From Dendrolimus kikuchii (Eukaryota; Arthropoda; Insecta; Lepidoptera; Lasiocampidae), in contig CM034392.1 in NCBI GenBank assembly GCA_019925095.2, positions 20,814,387-20,878,386 on the forward strand: a DNA stretch of 64,000 bases, written 5' to 3'. The notes beneath the pieces are model-generated. The model was given only the letters and a program-made list of their open reading frames with translations, was not told where the DNA came from and did no database searches. The translations under genes were made by a program, and so were the position numbers. Shown one piece after another: positions 31,680 to 42,962 of the stretch (positions within the stretch are counted from its first letter, which is position 1; each line of letters begins with the position of its first letter).

Positions 31680-33415
31680 TCAATGGTTACGATTTCTTCT
31701 CAGCAAAGGTATGAGTAGGCTCGCCAGGCGGTTCTTTAATCTGTAACAATGAAAAATAAGTATTAGTTAACAGTATACACATCTCTTCCACCCAATTCCT
31801 ATATCTTAAACCTTTTAAATCCTCCTACTCCTAAATCTTTTCATTTTCCTGAAAATTTAACTAGAACTCCATACAAGAAAATGGACCTGCTTTACCGGAT
31901 TAAGTTTTTTTTTTTTTTTTTTTTTTTATTGCAGGAGTTCAGCAGACAGGCAGACGGCCCACTTGATGGAAAGCGGTTACCATCGCCTATGGACATTTGC
32001 AACACCAAAGGTGCTACAAATGCGCTGCTGCTCTCTTAAAGGAGACTGGAACCTGGTCACTAATACCGGAACACAACACAAAGTTGTTATGGCGGCATAT
32101 TCTAGACCAGGGGTGGTCGCCATCCAGTCGAGCAAATACTCTACCACCTGGCTGTGGGTTTTTTAGTCGCCTCTTACGACAGGCCGCCGGGCCGCAGGAA
32201 ATTGTATTCTTTCTCCGTTCCTGCACGGATAAAAATTAGGATTAAATTAAGTTTCAATATCTAAATGTAAAAAGGAGTCACTATGATCTGGCTGCGGTGT
32301 CAAATCATATAAAATTTGGTAAAGTAGAAAAGACAACCCCGGCTCCGTAATGGACGCTCCAAAATCAACCAGGATTTAACGTTAAAATGATGAAAATGAC
32401 TACTATAAATGTTAAATACAGTTAACAAATTTTATATTAGTTGATCGTATGTATGTAAATTACAATTATAATGTCAGCCTATAACATCCCCCTGCAGGGC
32501 TCAGGCCTTAGCGTGTACCCAGACTGATCACACTTGTCCAAGACAAATTTTCGGGTTCAGAATATCTATAATCCCGATGTGCAGGTGTCAATAATCACGT
32601 TGTCAGAAATATCACTTAAGCGTCGCATTATTCACGGCCTAGATTTGAACCCACGACACTTGAATGAGAGGCGGGCGCCTTATTTAATGAACTACTACGA
32701 CTTCTACATCAATAGGCATTATCTTTGATGTATTTTGTATATATAATGGGTGCTGAAGAACAAAAATAAAATGCAGTATTAAATAAATGGGCATTCTCGC
32801 TGATTTTATGAACAAAACAACGTATTTTGATTTTATAAAATAAACATTTCTGTTATGTTTCTATGCAGTGCCTTAAGTAATTAAAGATTTAAAATTATGT
32901 AAATTTATAAACGCCTATAATAACAATTACCTCTCAGCTTTCTCACGTTTCTTAGCTCCAGCATCCTTTTTCTTGCCTTTGACGTCTGAAGCAGCCGGGG
33001 CTGGAGCTTCAGCGGGTGTTGCAGGGGTTTCTTGCGCTTGAGGCTTTGGTTCCTCCGGTTTAGTGACTTCTTGCGATCCGTCACTGGGCTGCGAAGGTTT
33101 GTTTGTTTCTAACAACCACGCCGGGACTGACGGACTTGAAGATGTTGGTTTCTGTGGCTTCTGGGGCAAATCTAGGTCACTCAAATCATCGATATCCAGG
33201 AGATCACTTAGATCGATCTCGCTGGCTGCGGCCAGGAGCGCTTCGGCTGGTGCAACAGCAATAACCACTCCGTCGATATTTAGCCTGTAATTTTCTGTGC
33301 CGTTCTGCCTTTGGTCATATACGTCGTTTGAAGGTGGGAAAGACGCCGCGGCTACCGCTGCTACCAAGGCGGCTAAGACCGCAATCTCACAGACCACACG
33401 CCTGTAGTTGACCAT
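31680..33415 (-). CDS. Small secreted protein with YDQRQ motif, two exons, unknown function
   Basis: The coding start is ATG 33415, just below a core promoter. A signal peptide (IAVLAALVAAVAAA) precedes VYDQRQNG at residues 32-39, the motif shared with the gene at 25484-26029, followed by a hydrophobic stretch (GVVIAVAPAEALLAA). Then come an acidic segment (DLSDLLDIDDLSDLDLP), a Pro/Glu/Ala-rich part and a basic lysine cluster. Exon one ends at 32931 (GAGAG|GTAATT, phase 2). Exon two, after TTGTTACAG, is 31740-31680 and ends with a basic LRRNRNH and stop. The spliced product is 181 residues, the same length as the paralog. If the intron is kept, translation stops two codons later at 32927. 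AATAAA lies at 31497-31492. Family A occupies the intron. Confidence 0.78.
31905..32230 (-). repeat. A-tailed repeat, family A, full-length copy 7
   Basis: A long T-run (about 25) marks the 3' tail, so this is one of the youngest copies. The 5' end is GTTCCTGCACGGATAAAAA. It sits inside the intron of the second YDQRQ gene. Confidence 0.88.
32468..32715 (-). repeat. tRNA-derived SINE, family B, degenerate copy
   Basis: CACTTGTCCAAGACAAATTT, CCCGATGTGCAGGTGTCAAT and AGATTTGAACCCACGACACT (B box on the minus strand) align with copy 1 in order, with many substitutions. Confidence 0.65.
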
Positions 33416-33438
33416 CGCGATAGCTGTTCGGGGGCACA

Positions 33439-33474
33439 CTGAACCTCAGCCGCGGTCGTGATGTCCGCTATGTA
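33439..33474 (-). promoter_or_regulatory. Core promoter: TACATA and TTCAGT initiator
   Basis: TTCAGTG gives a start A at 33440, with TACATA at 33474-33469 about 31 bases upstream. The 5' UTR is about 25 bases, the same compact layout as the other YDQRQ gene. Confidence 0.5.
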
Positions 33475-33479
33475 CCCAC

Positions 33480-34910
33480 TCTCCGCTGCATCTTTTATTT
33501 ATTTGCTGAGATAGCGGTACAGCAACCGCAGCACCTACTACCGCACCACCCGTCCAGGCTAAACTGGAATTCATTTATAAGAAGCTCTATGTACATTTTA
33601 TAAAACTTGTGTCTTGCCGACAACGACTGTATGGATAATGGCAATGTCTGAATGGATACTATTTTATACTTTCGCCGACGAAATAACAATAAAACGATTT
33701 GAATCAGATCTTTAATAAACACAGAGAGAAACAATAAAGACGTTTTATTAACAGACAGTTTTAAAAAGATGAACATGAGCCAGTCTTTAACCCAATGACC
33801 CGTTAACATGAGCGATTCGCGAACATTTGTATTGACACCGTTTCAAACAGCATTTAATCACTTAATAGTGCAAATTTAGAAGTGTAGAAAGCTAAAAGAT
33901 ATACACTATTATTTTACCAGTAGAATTATACATAAACAGAACTAAATTATTTTTTAAACAAATTTATGTGATTATCCGATGTTAATAAAGTAGTTAAGTT
34001 AGTAAAAATGAATCGCAGATATGTATGTCCGCGCATAACTTGAGAACAACTTTACCGATTTTAATGCATTTTTTGTGTTCGTTTGAGTGGATCCCGGATG
34101 GTTTAGATTCATAATTAGAACCATAGGTGGTACTGGAATCGAGTTCTAGGATCCACCTATTCTTCTGGACCGATTTTGACAATTTTGTTTTTGTGTCTTT
34201 GGGTGGACCCCCGGATGGTTTAGATTCACAATTAGAACCATTATTTTTTTTTAGGGAAGGACAATGTCTGCCGGGAGCGCTAGTAAGCAATAAAAACTGC
34301 TTCTAATAAGAAATCTAAAAGAATCTTATATATTCGTACAAGTATCTCAACTTGTTAAGTAATTTTAATATCAGTCTGACGATAACCTACATAGTTATGT
34401 TAAATAACTCAACGCTGAATATTATAAAAAACAAACTTGATATTAACGGTATAAAGACTTGACCTTAATCAATTAAATATTGAGGTTTAATTACAAAGAA
34501 GCCCTTGTCCGGCAAGTAGATTAGCGAAAGATTTCATAGTAAATGCAATCTGTTCGATGCGCGGGCGCACGGCCGCGGCGACGAGCTTTCGATTAACTGT
34601 ACACCCGCGTAGTCGATAAACGGTATCTTCGGAATAATTCATTTTATTTGCCCTTAAACGCCAATTACAGACAGTTTGATACAGTTTCCTATTTTCGTTT
34701 ATGCAAAAAGAAAACCATGTTCCAAATAGCTATTTCTGTTTTGTTAGCTTAATCTGTCGGAGTAACCAATAGACTTCGGTGAAATCAATTCATCGTGACT
34801 TGGAATGTTTCCAAATAGATAAGTAGAGCTCTTATATTCTAGATTCATGTCCTATTTAAATAAAACTGGGAACGACTAAAATTGTGTTTAGGTTTTGTAT
34901 AATAGCTACT
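33480..34910. other. Intergenic stretch with one short duplication
   Basis: At 34094-34123 and 34211-34241 the segment CCGGATGGTTTAGATTCA.AATTAGAACCAT is duplicated about 117 bases apart, inside a dispersed repeat that ends CTGCCGGGAGCGCTAGTA. A GC-rich patch at 34555-34620 has no recognisable function. Confidence 0.5.
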
Positions 34911-34920
34911 ATACTTTCGC

Positions 34921-35097
34921 CGCCTTAACAGCCTTGAGTTGTGTTCCGGCATTAGTGGCCAGGTTCCAGTCTCCCTTAAGAGAGCAGCAGCGCGTTTGTA
35001 GCACCTTTGATGTTGCAAATGTCCCTAGGCGACGGTAACCGCTTTCCATCAAGTGGGACGTCTGCCTGTCTGCTGAACTCCTGCAATAAAAAAAAAA
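34921..35097 (+). repeat. A-tailed repeat, family A, 5'-truncated copy 8
   Basis: Only the 3' half is present. ACTTTCGC (34913-34920) and ACTTTGGC (35099-35106) flank it, an 8-bp duplication with one mismatch. Confidence 0.82.
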
Positions 35098-35278
35098 CAC
35101 TTTGGCGTTGGAAAAATATGATTAAAAACATAGATTTAGATACATTTATTTCAATACAACTCGTAAACTACTTTTAAAATCCTTTAGATATATTTAAAAT
35201 ACTTTATTAATTAATAATCTATTCAAAGTCCTAAACCTCAATTTATACAATACCTACATTGGCCAGAAATAGATAAAT

Positions 35279-35325
35279 TAGGTTGCCAGGAAGAGTTCCC
35301 TTTAAGCGATATGGCCACAGTTAGT
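35279..35325 (+). repeat. Short copy of the GGTTGCCTGGAAGAG repeat end
   Basis: GGTTGCCAGGAAGAGTTCCC then TTTAAGCGATATGGCC matches the motif at 4589-4636. Confidence 0.5.
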
Positions 35326-35654
35326 GTTATATCTATTATACCTACTATGCTTGCTTACTTACTATAAATATTATATTATAATATTTATTTGTTAATATGT
35401 ATTTTTTAAATTTAACGGTATAAATATTTGAAGAAATATGTAATAAATAAATAAAATAACTATAATAGACACTACCTACTTCAAATATGTTATAAAGATG
35501 TTTAGGAAAATTTGCAAGTCCCAGTTACAAATGACAACTTCATTTAAATACTAGGCGTATTCAAAGCGCATTCCAAAAGTGTGAATTTATTTACCATTCC
35601 GTATATTTTTCCCGATGATTGTAATTTGGGCTTCTTTAAGTCCATTGTCATTTA

Positions 35655-35925
35655 AATATATATAAAAGAAGGTGATCAGCGGAAATTGTGGTCCCATGCC
35701 AATCGGGGTAGCGGCCTTTTCACAGTATTGGCCCCCGTGGACCTGGTGTATCGCGATAGAAAGAACACCGAAGAGTTTTAGTAGGTATTCCGAAAGCTAT
35801 TAGACCGGTGAGTCCCATTAGTGTGGGACCCCTGCTGCATGGGAAGTGGTAGCGATAATTCGCTGTCACTCCCCGTACAACGGGGTGTCCGTAATTAAGG
35901 AGATTTCTCCTCGTATAAAAAGGGG
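35655..35925 (+). mobile_element. R1-like LINE 3' UTR fragment
   Basis: CCAATCGGGGTAGCGG, TTTTAGTAGGTATTCCG and CCGGTGAGTCCCATTAGTGT follow in the same order as in the insertion at 12936-13158. The end TCCTCGTATAAAAAGGGG corresponds to the tail. Confidence 0.6.
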
Positions 35926-36227
35926 AAAATGTGCAATTAACGCAACATCCGTCAGTGCATGAGTTTTTATTACGCCCTCCTTACGATTTTGGCAAAATTA
36001 GAAACTATGTATCATCATCCGAACATTACATCCCGGTTGCGTTCGGAGCGTCCGCTTTTCTACTTTTTCGCCTACATGTATGTCAGCTATTTTTTTTTAG
36101 AAGCTACTTGAGTGTAAATGGACTAAGCTTAGCAGGAAGATTAAAGTTCTTTGTCGTAGAGCTCAGAACATACTTTGTACAAAAAATTATTTGAACCCGT
36201 TCAGTAGTTGTTGAGACATACTCAGTG

Positions 36228-36370
36228 TTGTCATAACAACCTTGAGTTACATATTACGGCATCAGGGGCCAGATTCCAGTTCTCCCTTGAAGGCCGGAAA
36301 TATATTGGTAGCATCTCTGGTGTTGTAAAGGTCCATGGGCGACGATATCCATTTTTCATCAGGTAGGCTG
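36228..36370 (+). repeat. A-tailed repeat, family A, old truncated copy 9
   Basis: GTCATAACAACCTTGAGTTA to CATCAGGTAGGCTGTC aligns with the 3' half of the family with many changes. The A-tail is lost. Confidence 0.65.
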
Positions 36371-36911
36371 TCAATCGTTTTCATTCGGTTGTATTTTGTT
36401 AAGTACGTTAACATGAAAGTATATGCGTCAAATAAGTCGTGACAAAAAAGGTAGGACGCGATCGTCGTTCCTATAGCAAGCAACGCAGCTATTACGGGAA
36501 TGATTTTGATACTTTTCCCGCTTCCCGAAAATGTCCTCGTCCGCGTGGGTGTTCTAATTTTCTAAATATATACAGACGAATTTGTAAGTTGATAAGCAAA
36601 TGCTTTAAAAGTAGAAAATTAAACCCGTACTTCGGTTTAGTCGGGTAAAAGTTGAGCATCAGCTTTGTAATAATTTCATTCAAAGCAATAGAGCAGCTTT
36701 CTATTCGAAGCTCAGCCGGCTGCTAGACTTTTATGTGGGTATTTGTTTTACCTACTTTCCGAGACCTACTTTTATGTTGTTTATCCTAAACCGACATGTC
36801 ATTGTTTTGTTACACATGTGTTTGTTTATGTTATATATCTTTTAGTTTCTTAGTTAGAGGAAGTTTGAAGGCTTCTTTAAAATCTTATAAATACTGTAAC
36901 TCAATATGATT

Positions 36912-37325
36912 AAGATCATCAGTGGCTTAATGTACCCGTGTCTTTTGCGTTTAAAATAATGTGGGTTCGAATCCTGGCCAAGAATCATGCACCACTGGTG
37001 ACCGGTTCCTATATCTTACTATTCATCCATTTGCTTTACCATCGGTAGAAATTTGACATTACCTATATGAAGCTTATGTCAAAATTTAACCGATAACAAG
37101 TCAAATGAACGGTTAATAAGTTATAGAATTATTCGGACCTAATGTGCATTTTGGTGTAATTACCAAGTGCTGACGATGAAGAACATCATGATGAAACTTA
37201 CACACCAATATAATCGATATGAAAACTACCATGTCTTGACCAAGCATGGCGGATATATCGTCTATTCCTCTAAAAATGGAGAAGCTCAAACCCAGTAGTG
37301 AGGCTTTTATGGACTAATATTTCTT
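36912..37325 (+). repeat. tRNA-derived SINE, family B, interrupted by a MITE
   Basis: The head is CAGTGGCTTAATGTACCCG and GTGGGTTCGAATCCTGGCC (B box). The body resumes after the M1 element with CGGACCTAATGTGCATTTTG and runs to CCCAGTAGTGAGGC. Confidence 0.72.
37002..37130. repeat. MITE family M1, copy 3, nested in a SINE
   Basis: The left end CCGGTTCCTATATCTTACTA and right end, minus strand AATTCTATAACTTATTAACCG, pair over most of the 129 bases. The surrounding SINE defines the insertion limits. Confidence 0.78.
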
Positions 37326-37650
37326 AAAAATGAGGTCATATAACTTGGCACTGGCACCTCAAATGTTATTTTTGAATATTTTTTTTCACGACACTATTCT
37401 TTTTTCTCTATCATGTCTGCCGTCTAATCGTGTAACATTAAGCTTATTAAATATCTTTATATTGCTCATTATTTCTTTTTAAACACATGACCACTGCCGA
37501 TCCCAAATTTCTACAAATATGTTCATTTATTAAGCCTTACAATTGCAAACTAACATTTAGGAGTTTAATTTTATGCTGGGTTCCATATTTTACATCTTTC
37601 ATTTCCCTACCACTGGTTAAAATTTGACTTGAATTTGATTTGGATTTTTA

Positions 37651-37957
37651 ATCCGTGCAGGAACGGAGAAAGAATAGAATTTGCTGCGCCCGGGCGGCCT
37701 ATCGTAAGAGGCTACAAAACAACCCATAGCCAGGTAGTAAAGTATTTGCCTGTCTGGATGGCTACCACCACTGGAGTACGCCGCACTAACAACCTTGAGT
37801 TGTGTTCAGGCATTAGTGGCTAGGGTCCAGTCACCCTTTAGAGGTCAGCAGCGCATTTGTAGCACCTTTGGTGTTACAAGTGTCCATAGGCGATAGTAAT
37901 CGCTTTTCGTCAGGTGGGTCGTCTGCCTGTCTAGTGAACTCATGCAATAAAAAAAAT
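37651..37957 (+). repeat. A-tailed repeat, family A, full-length copy 10
   Basis: From ATCCGTGCAGGAACGGAG to CATGCAATAAAAAAAA, moderately diverged. Confidence 0.85.
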
Positions 37958-38188
37958 ATATATATAATTAGAAATCCCAATTTTCTACTAATAATGATGT
38001 AAAACTGATTTGTATTAGTCGGTTATTGTATTGAAAACAGCATTGCCGTAGTAGGTATAATATACCTATAAGAGACTCAATATAGCCGAATACTTAGAAC
38101 AAGTAAGGAATTTATTAAGCCTCGCTTACACCTGCCTTGGAATGTTTACTAGGGCAAGCTTAGACATTAAAACCACCGTTCTGTATAA

Positions 38189-38281
38189 ATGCAGGTACAA
38201 CAGGAAATTCACAGCAACGGGACTGGCTGCGACCAGTCACCTTTCTACTTTGACAGTGGACCAGTCGATCCGCCGCCCTGA
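38189..38281 (+). CDS. Possible short coding exon, unknown gene
   Basis: A 90-base stretch is markedly GC-richer than its surroundings and reads as 30 codons to a TGA at 38279-38281, with Cys, Tyr, Phe and a terminal PVDPPP (SPFYFDSGPVDPPP). It could start at ATG 38189. Alternatively it could be a last exon after the acceptor TATAAATGCAG at 38184-38194, phase 0. A possible AATAAA lies at 38437-38442. No partner exon was found nearby and the peptide matches no family I know. Codon composition is the only real support. Confidence 0.3.
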   Translation: MQVQQEIHSNGTGCDQSPFYFDSGPVDPPP

Positions 38282-38882
38282 TTTCGCATCTGGTTCTTAA
38301 TTGATATCACCGGAGATATTAGACGTTTCAAATAACTAGTAAACAAGGTAATAAAACTGTCGAGATATTCCGGGCTATAGGAAAAATACTGAAAGCTTTT
38401 AAATGATTTGTTCGATTAAAATAACTTTAAGTATTTAAATAAATCATCAGACAAATACACACATTCTATATTAATAGTCTGACTAAATAACATGTGTTAT
38501 GGGTAATACTTATACAATGGACAACTCTGGGGCTATTCCAGATTATAAGTAGTAGTTGAAAAACAAGTAAACCATTAATACCAAGTATTTCTGACAATTG
38601 GCGTTAAACCCCTTATACGGCTGGTCGCAGGCAATCGGTGTGATTTTGGCTTCAGTTTTGCGTTCTGGTGAAGTCTCCTTTTCTTCTTCATCTTGTCCAT
38701 TATTGTATTCCAACTCTGTTTTCTCTTTTGTTTGTGTTTACTTAACTTATTCATATACTTCAAATGTATTTATTCGAAATCTTTGCAAATTTTAACTATG
38801 TTATTTTACAAGATTTGTGGATGATTTAATTTAAATTTTAAAATAATTGTTGAAGTGTGGGCCGTGAAGATAGTCTATCTAA

Positions 38883-39060
38883 TTTGTGCAGGATATAACG
38901 CTAATTCCAGCGGCCGAACAGCCTGTCGTAATAGACAAAACAACACACAGCCAGGTGGTAGTATATTTGCTTGTCTGGATGGCTACTACCCCTGGTCTAG
39001 AGTAGGCCGTCATAATAACTTTTAGTTGTGTGTCTGCATTTGTAGCCAGGTTCCAGTCTA
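38883..39060 (+). repeat. A-tailed repeat, family A, 3'-truncated diverged copy 11
   Basis: TTTGTGCAGGATATAACGCT through CAGGTGGTAGTATATTTGC to CCAGGTTCCAGTCTA matches the 5' half only. The tail half is missing, unlike the 5'-truncated copies. Confidence 0.7.
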
Positions 39061-39648
39061 TTTGATTGGCGCCATTTTGGCGCTAATAGATAAAGTTCTG
39101 TGTGCGAGAGTCCCAGGGAAGTAAAAAGTTATGATATATAGACTAGCATGCCAATAAACGTAAACCATACAAAGGACTTGTGTATTATTTCGACGAGTAT
39201 CACACCTGCGCATCCTACAGGCTTCTATCGAAAGCCCTATCGGAAACCCGCTAGTCTTTATATTCGTCCCGGTTATTTTATGTTTCGAGGCCCCCTGTAG
39301 AATAATCCGGTAATAGTAAAATTGAAATTGTGTAAGAGAAACAAAAAACTATATTTTAGTAATAACTCCATAATAAATAAGTCTAGACAGATACATATAC
39401 CTCAAATACAAGCTATTTTTTTCTGGTATCTTTTATTTTATGATTACTATACATGCCAATAAAAGGCTATTTATAAATTAACTTAAAAGTAAATCTTTAA
39501 TTGAATATCATAAAATTGTTAAATGTCCAAGACTTCATAAACTTTTTACACGAATAATATCGTAAAAATTTTTAATGTCCCAGATCTACAATAAATGTTT
39601 TTGTAAAAGAGTATACCCATGTTATGCGTTCGAAAATCGTATATATCA

Positions 39649-39965
39649 CTAGCTGATGCCCGCGACTTCGTCCGCGTGGTAGTTTTTTAACTATCCCACG
39701 GGAACTCTTTAATTTTTCAGGATCAAAAGTATCCTATATGTTGACCAGGGATATAGGTAAGCTACCATCATACAAAATTTAATTTAAATCGGTCCAGTCG
39801 TTTCGGAGCTTAGCCGGTACAAACAGACAGACAAACAGAGAAACAAAAAAATGAAAAAAATCTAAATTAGTTCTACTTCACTTCTTACATCCTCATGACT
39901 CAGTTTTTAGCATTTTTTTCATTGTACAGAAATTCGACCTCTACAATTTTATTATATGTATAGAT
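39649..39965 (+). repeat. Dispersed repeat, family D
   Basis: Starts CACTAGCTGATGCCCGCGAC followed by TTCGTCCGCGTGG and ends TTTTATTATATGTATAGATT, with CAGACAGACAAACAGAG near the 3' part. Confidence 0.75.
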
Positions 39966-40465
39966 TGTTACGGAACCTCTCGATAATTCCAAATGTTTTC
40001 CCGATCCCTCGAAAAATAGTCGATAAATTGAATAAAATCAATATTAGTCGCTCCCCTCTGTAATTTGAAGTTGAAGGAATAGCATCTTGCCCGCCAACAT
40101 GCAATAGTTTGAAGTCCGGACTTCCGTACTCTCTATAATTTGAAGCGTTACCTTACGCTTCTACAGCCACAGAACCGACATAAGTAACGATTTCTTGCCA
40201 GCTCTCACCATTATCGAAAGTTCAACTGAACAATAACAGGCTGAAGTCACTCACAAACCAGAAAATCACGGCCTTCTTTTCAAAAAGAACATATGTGAAT
40301 AATTGTACAAATGTTCAAAATAATCACGCAATTTGATCTAACTTTTACCTGATTTGTTCTTCCCTCCCTCTTGGTTATAAATTCTTGTTATTTTGAACTA
40401 TTGGTAATTTGATTTTTTTCTCTGGTACCTGGTCGACTGTCAAATTATCGAGAGTCGACTGTATA
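39966..40465. repeat. Possible Tigger/pogo-like non-autonomous element
   Basis: The right end on the minus strand reads TACAGTCGACTCTCGATAAT and the left contains ACGGAACCTCTCGATAATTC, similar but imperfect inverted ends. TCGATAAATTG and CTGTAATTTGAAG recur inside. No transposase. Confidence 0.35.
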
Positions 40466-40671
40466 AGTTTTATCTATGCTAATACTAATTAGGTCCAAGT
40501 CTGTCACAAGTGGCTCTTCAAATTGACAGAAAAAAATGCGTTTAATTTATTATTATCATTTATAGCCAGTCTGGTGATATAGACGTCAGTCCAGTCACAT
40601 TTCATTTGGACGATTGTCATCCTTACATAGGAAATTTTAATTTCTTCTATTTTTTTAACAAAGGTTAATGC

Positions 40672-40968
40672 GATTGAGGGCAAGTCGCCGTGGGAGAAAC
40701 GTTCGGGATAATACTAGAACTCCCGAAGTACTATATTGCCACCCTAATCGGGGATACCCACTGCAGCCCCTCAGTGTTCTTTCTTTAGCCTTATGCCAGG
40801 ACTAGGGGAAAGTGAAAGTTCAACCAGCTCTACGTACCCTAAGGGTCTAAGGACCACATCCATTGCCGGGGGAAAGTCCAGCCACCAGAATCTTCCCAGA
40901 ATTATCAGTTGCTATTGATCGGGACGTCTTTAGTAATGATAAAATAAAATAATAAAAATTCAAAACCA
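40672..40968 (+). mobile_element. LINE 3' UTR fragment, R1-like
   Basis: TCGGGGATACCCACTGCAGC is shared with the LINE at 42098-42962 and the end is A-rich (AAAATAAAATAATAAAAATT). Most of the element is missing. Confidence 0.45.
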
Positions 40969-40969
40969 T

Positions 40970-42020
40970 TTATTTCTGTGTCTGCAGTTCTAGATCTTCT
41001 TTATTGGAAGACTAAATTGACACAATTTGTACCATGTTTAACCATGACAAAATTTGATGTTTGTTATTATAATAGTGGGTAAACTAGGACACTTACATAA
41101 TCTGACGTAGAGTGATAATTACATAGAGAAAGTAGAAACAATTCAGGTATGCCCGAAACAGAAAATAACACGGTCTATTACAACTTCAGCAACACGTTTT
41201 GAACTTTAAATTCATTGGAAATTTCAAATATTTAACACTTTTTTCTTCCGATATCAAAGGTTACATGGCCTCTTAACCAAATTTATTCTATAAGTTTAGC
41301 AAGACAAACAAAATATACGAGTAGTTTCTCGCTCTCTTAATATAACGACAACGCACCTAAATCCATCCTATTTTCCTTAATTATGCCATCTCTATTTAAT
41401 ACTACCTCTACGCGATTTTTGTGTCCCACTATTATACATAGAAATACATACATTGATCATCAAGTTTAACGGGAAATAATTTTCAAAACAAAATCCGAAA
41501 TATCAACAATTCCACATAAAAAAATCACATCACATCATACTTTATACAGTTTAAAGGAAGCTCTGTTTCCGCAGTAACTTTCGTTTTTCTGTTATAAATT
41601 AACAACTATTTATTACTGATCAATATAAACAAAAATTAAAACATATCAATGACCAAAAAAAAACAGAAAACAAAATGCAAATATGAAACAAGTACTTCTT
41701 ACAGTCTCATCAGTAATCAACAACAAAAATAATATCAAACAAAATATCAATATTCATTACAACCCGGGAAGACTGCTAATTTTAAGGCACTTACTAATAC
41801 TTAATAGCTACAGTAATGAATGCTGTATTCTTAAAACTAACTTAAAATAAAAGTCTTTATTCAAACTAAGTTTTACAGAAACATTTTTTTTAGATCTAGT
41901 TGATAAGTAAGTCCTCTATAAAATGAAAGACGGATATTAATTACCTTATGCAATTCAACTTTCGACGGTTATGACTTGGCTCTTATTCTCGCCGGCCGCT
42001 ATCACTGTATAGACGCGCTG
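40970..42020. other. Intergenic stretch, no feature recognised
   Basis: AT-rich. No frame, splice context or repeat end that I can support. Confidence 0.5.
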
Positions 42021-42097
42021 AACTTACGGTCTTATTCATATTGAGTTAGAGTAGGTTCGAACGCTTGTTCATGGTTATTAAACAAGCCTTCAAACTT

Positions 42098-42962
42098 TTT
42101 TCAAATGTAAAAATCGCGGCCTGTGAGTGGGATTCGCCAGATCGGGGTGGCACTAGCACCTCTAGATAGAGCTAGACGTGCTATTACCACACCACAGTCG
42201 GGGATACCCACAATGTCGTTGGATCTGTGGGCTCACTTCGTAGCATTGTCGAAGCTGTGCTCCAGGGTCAACATTCCTGGCTTGCGGTTTCCTCCTTTTG
42301 CGAATCCATCGTCACAAAAGGAGGCTACTGAAAGAGCGAAGGTGGAGGACGTGTACACGGACCCTGTCCACGTTACCATCACAGAGGGCCGCTGTCACGG
42401 GGGTGACAATGGACTTCCTCCCCTGCTCCCCTGCTGTACCAAGTGGGTCACTCTGCTCCTCGAGGTGGCCGTTTTTTTTTGTATTGCAAGAGTTCAGCAG
42501 ACAGCCAGACGGCCCACTTGATGGAAAGCGGTTACCATCGCCTATGGACATTTGCACACCAAAGGTGCTACAAATGCGCTGCTGCTCCCTTAAGGGAGAC
42601 TGGAACCTGGTCACTAATGCCGGAACACAACTCAAGGTCGTTATGGCGACATACTTTAGACCACGGGTGGTCGCCATCCAGTCGGGAAAATGCCCTACCA
42701 CTTGGCTGTGGGTGGTTTAGTCGCCTCTTACGACAGGCCGCCCGGCCGCAGGAAATTGTATTGTTTCTCCGTTCCTGCACGGATAACAGGGCGTCACGGT
42801 GCAATAACTCTGTAGTAGATCCCGTGACGCCCCGTAAAAGTGTGATAAATGGGGCGCACGTTTAGGTTTAGTGGGTAGTTCGACGGCCGTTTCTCGCGAC
42901 AGCTTCGTTTTCGTCCTTCGTCCTATGCCAGAGCCACGGGTACATGGCCTAGCTCCTCCGGT
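42098..42962 (-). mobile_element. R1-like LINE 3' end with 14-bp target duplication, itself interrupted
   Basis: AAGCCTTCAAACTT occurs at 42084-42097 and 42963-42976. The insert shares GATTCGCCAGATCGGGGTGG and TCGGGGATACCCAC with the 3' region of the LINE at 49230-50200 (there on the opposite strand). The family A copy at 42472-42785 lies inside it. Open frames across this region come from the GC-rich LINE and the repeat and are not genes. Confidence 0.78.
42472..42785 (-). repeat. A-tailed repeat, family A, full-length copy 12
   Basis: T-run plus GTATTGCAAGAGTTCAGCAG to CGTTCCTGCACGGATAAC. The third layer in the nest at 42.0-43.0 kb. No clear target duplication. Confidence 0.88.

Noticed and set aside
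42123..42865. Overlapping plus-strand frames of 132-140 codons
   Set aside because: They run through an R1-like LINE fragment and a family A repeat. The same peptides recur at other family A copies.
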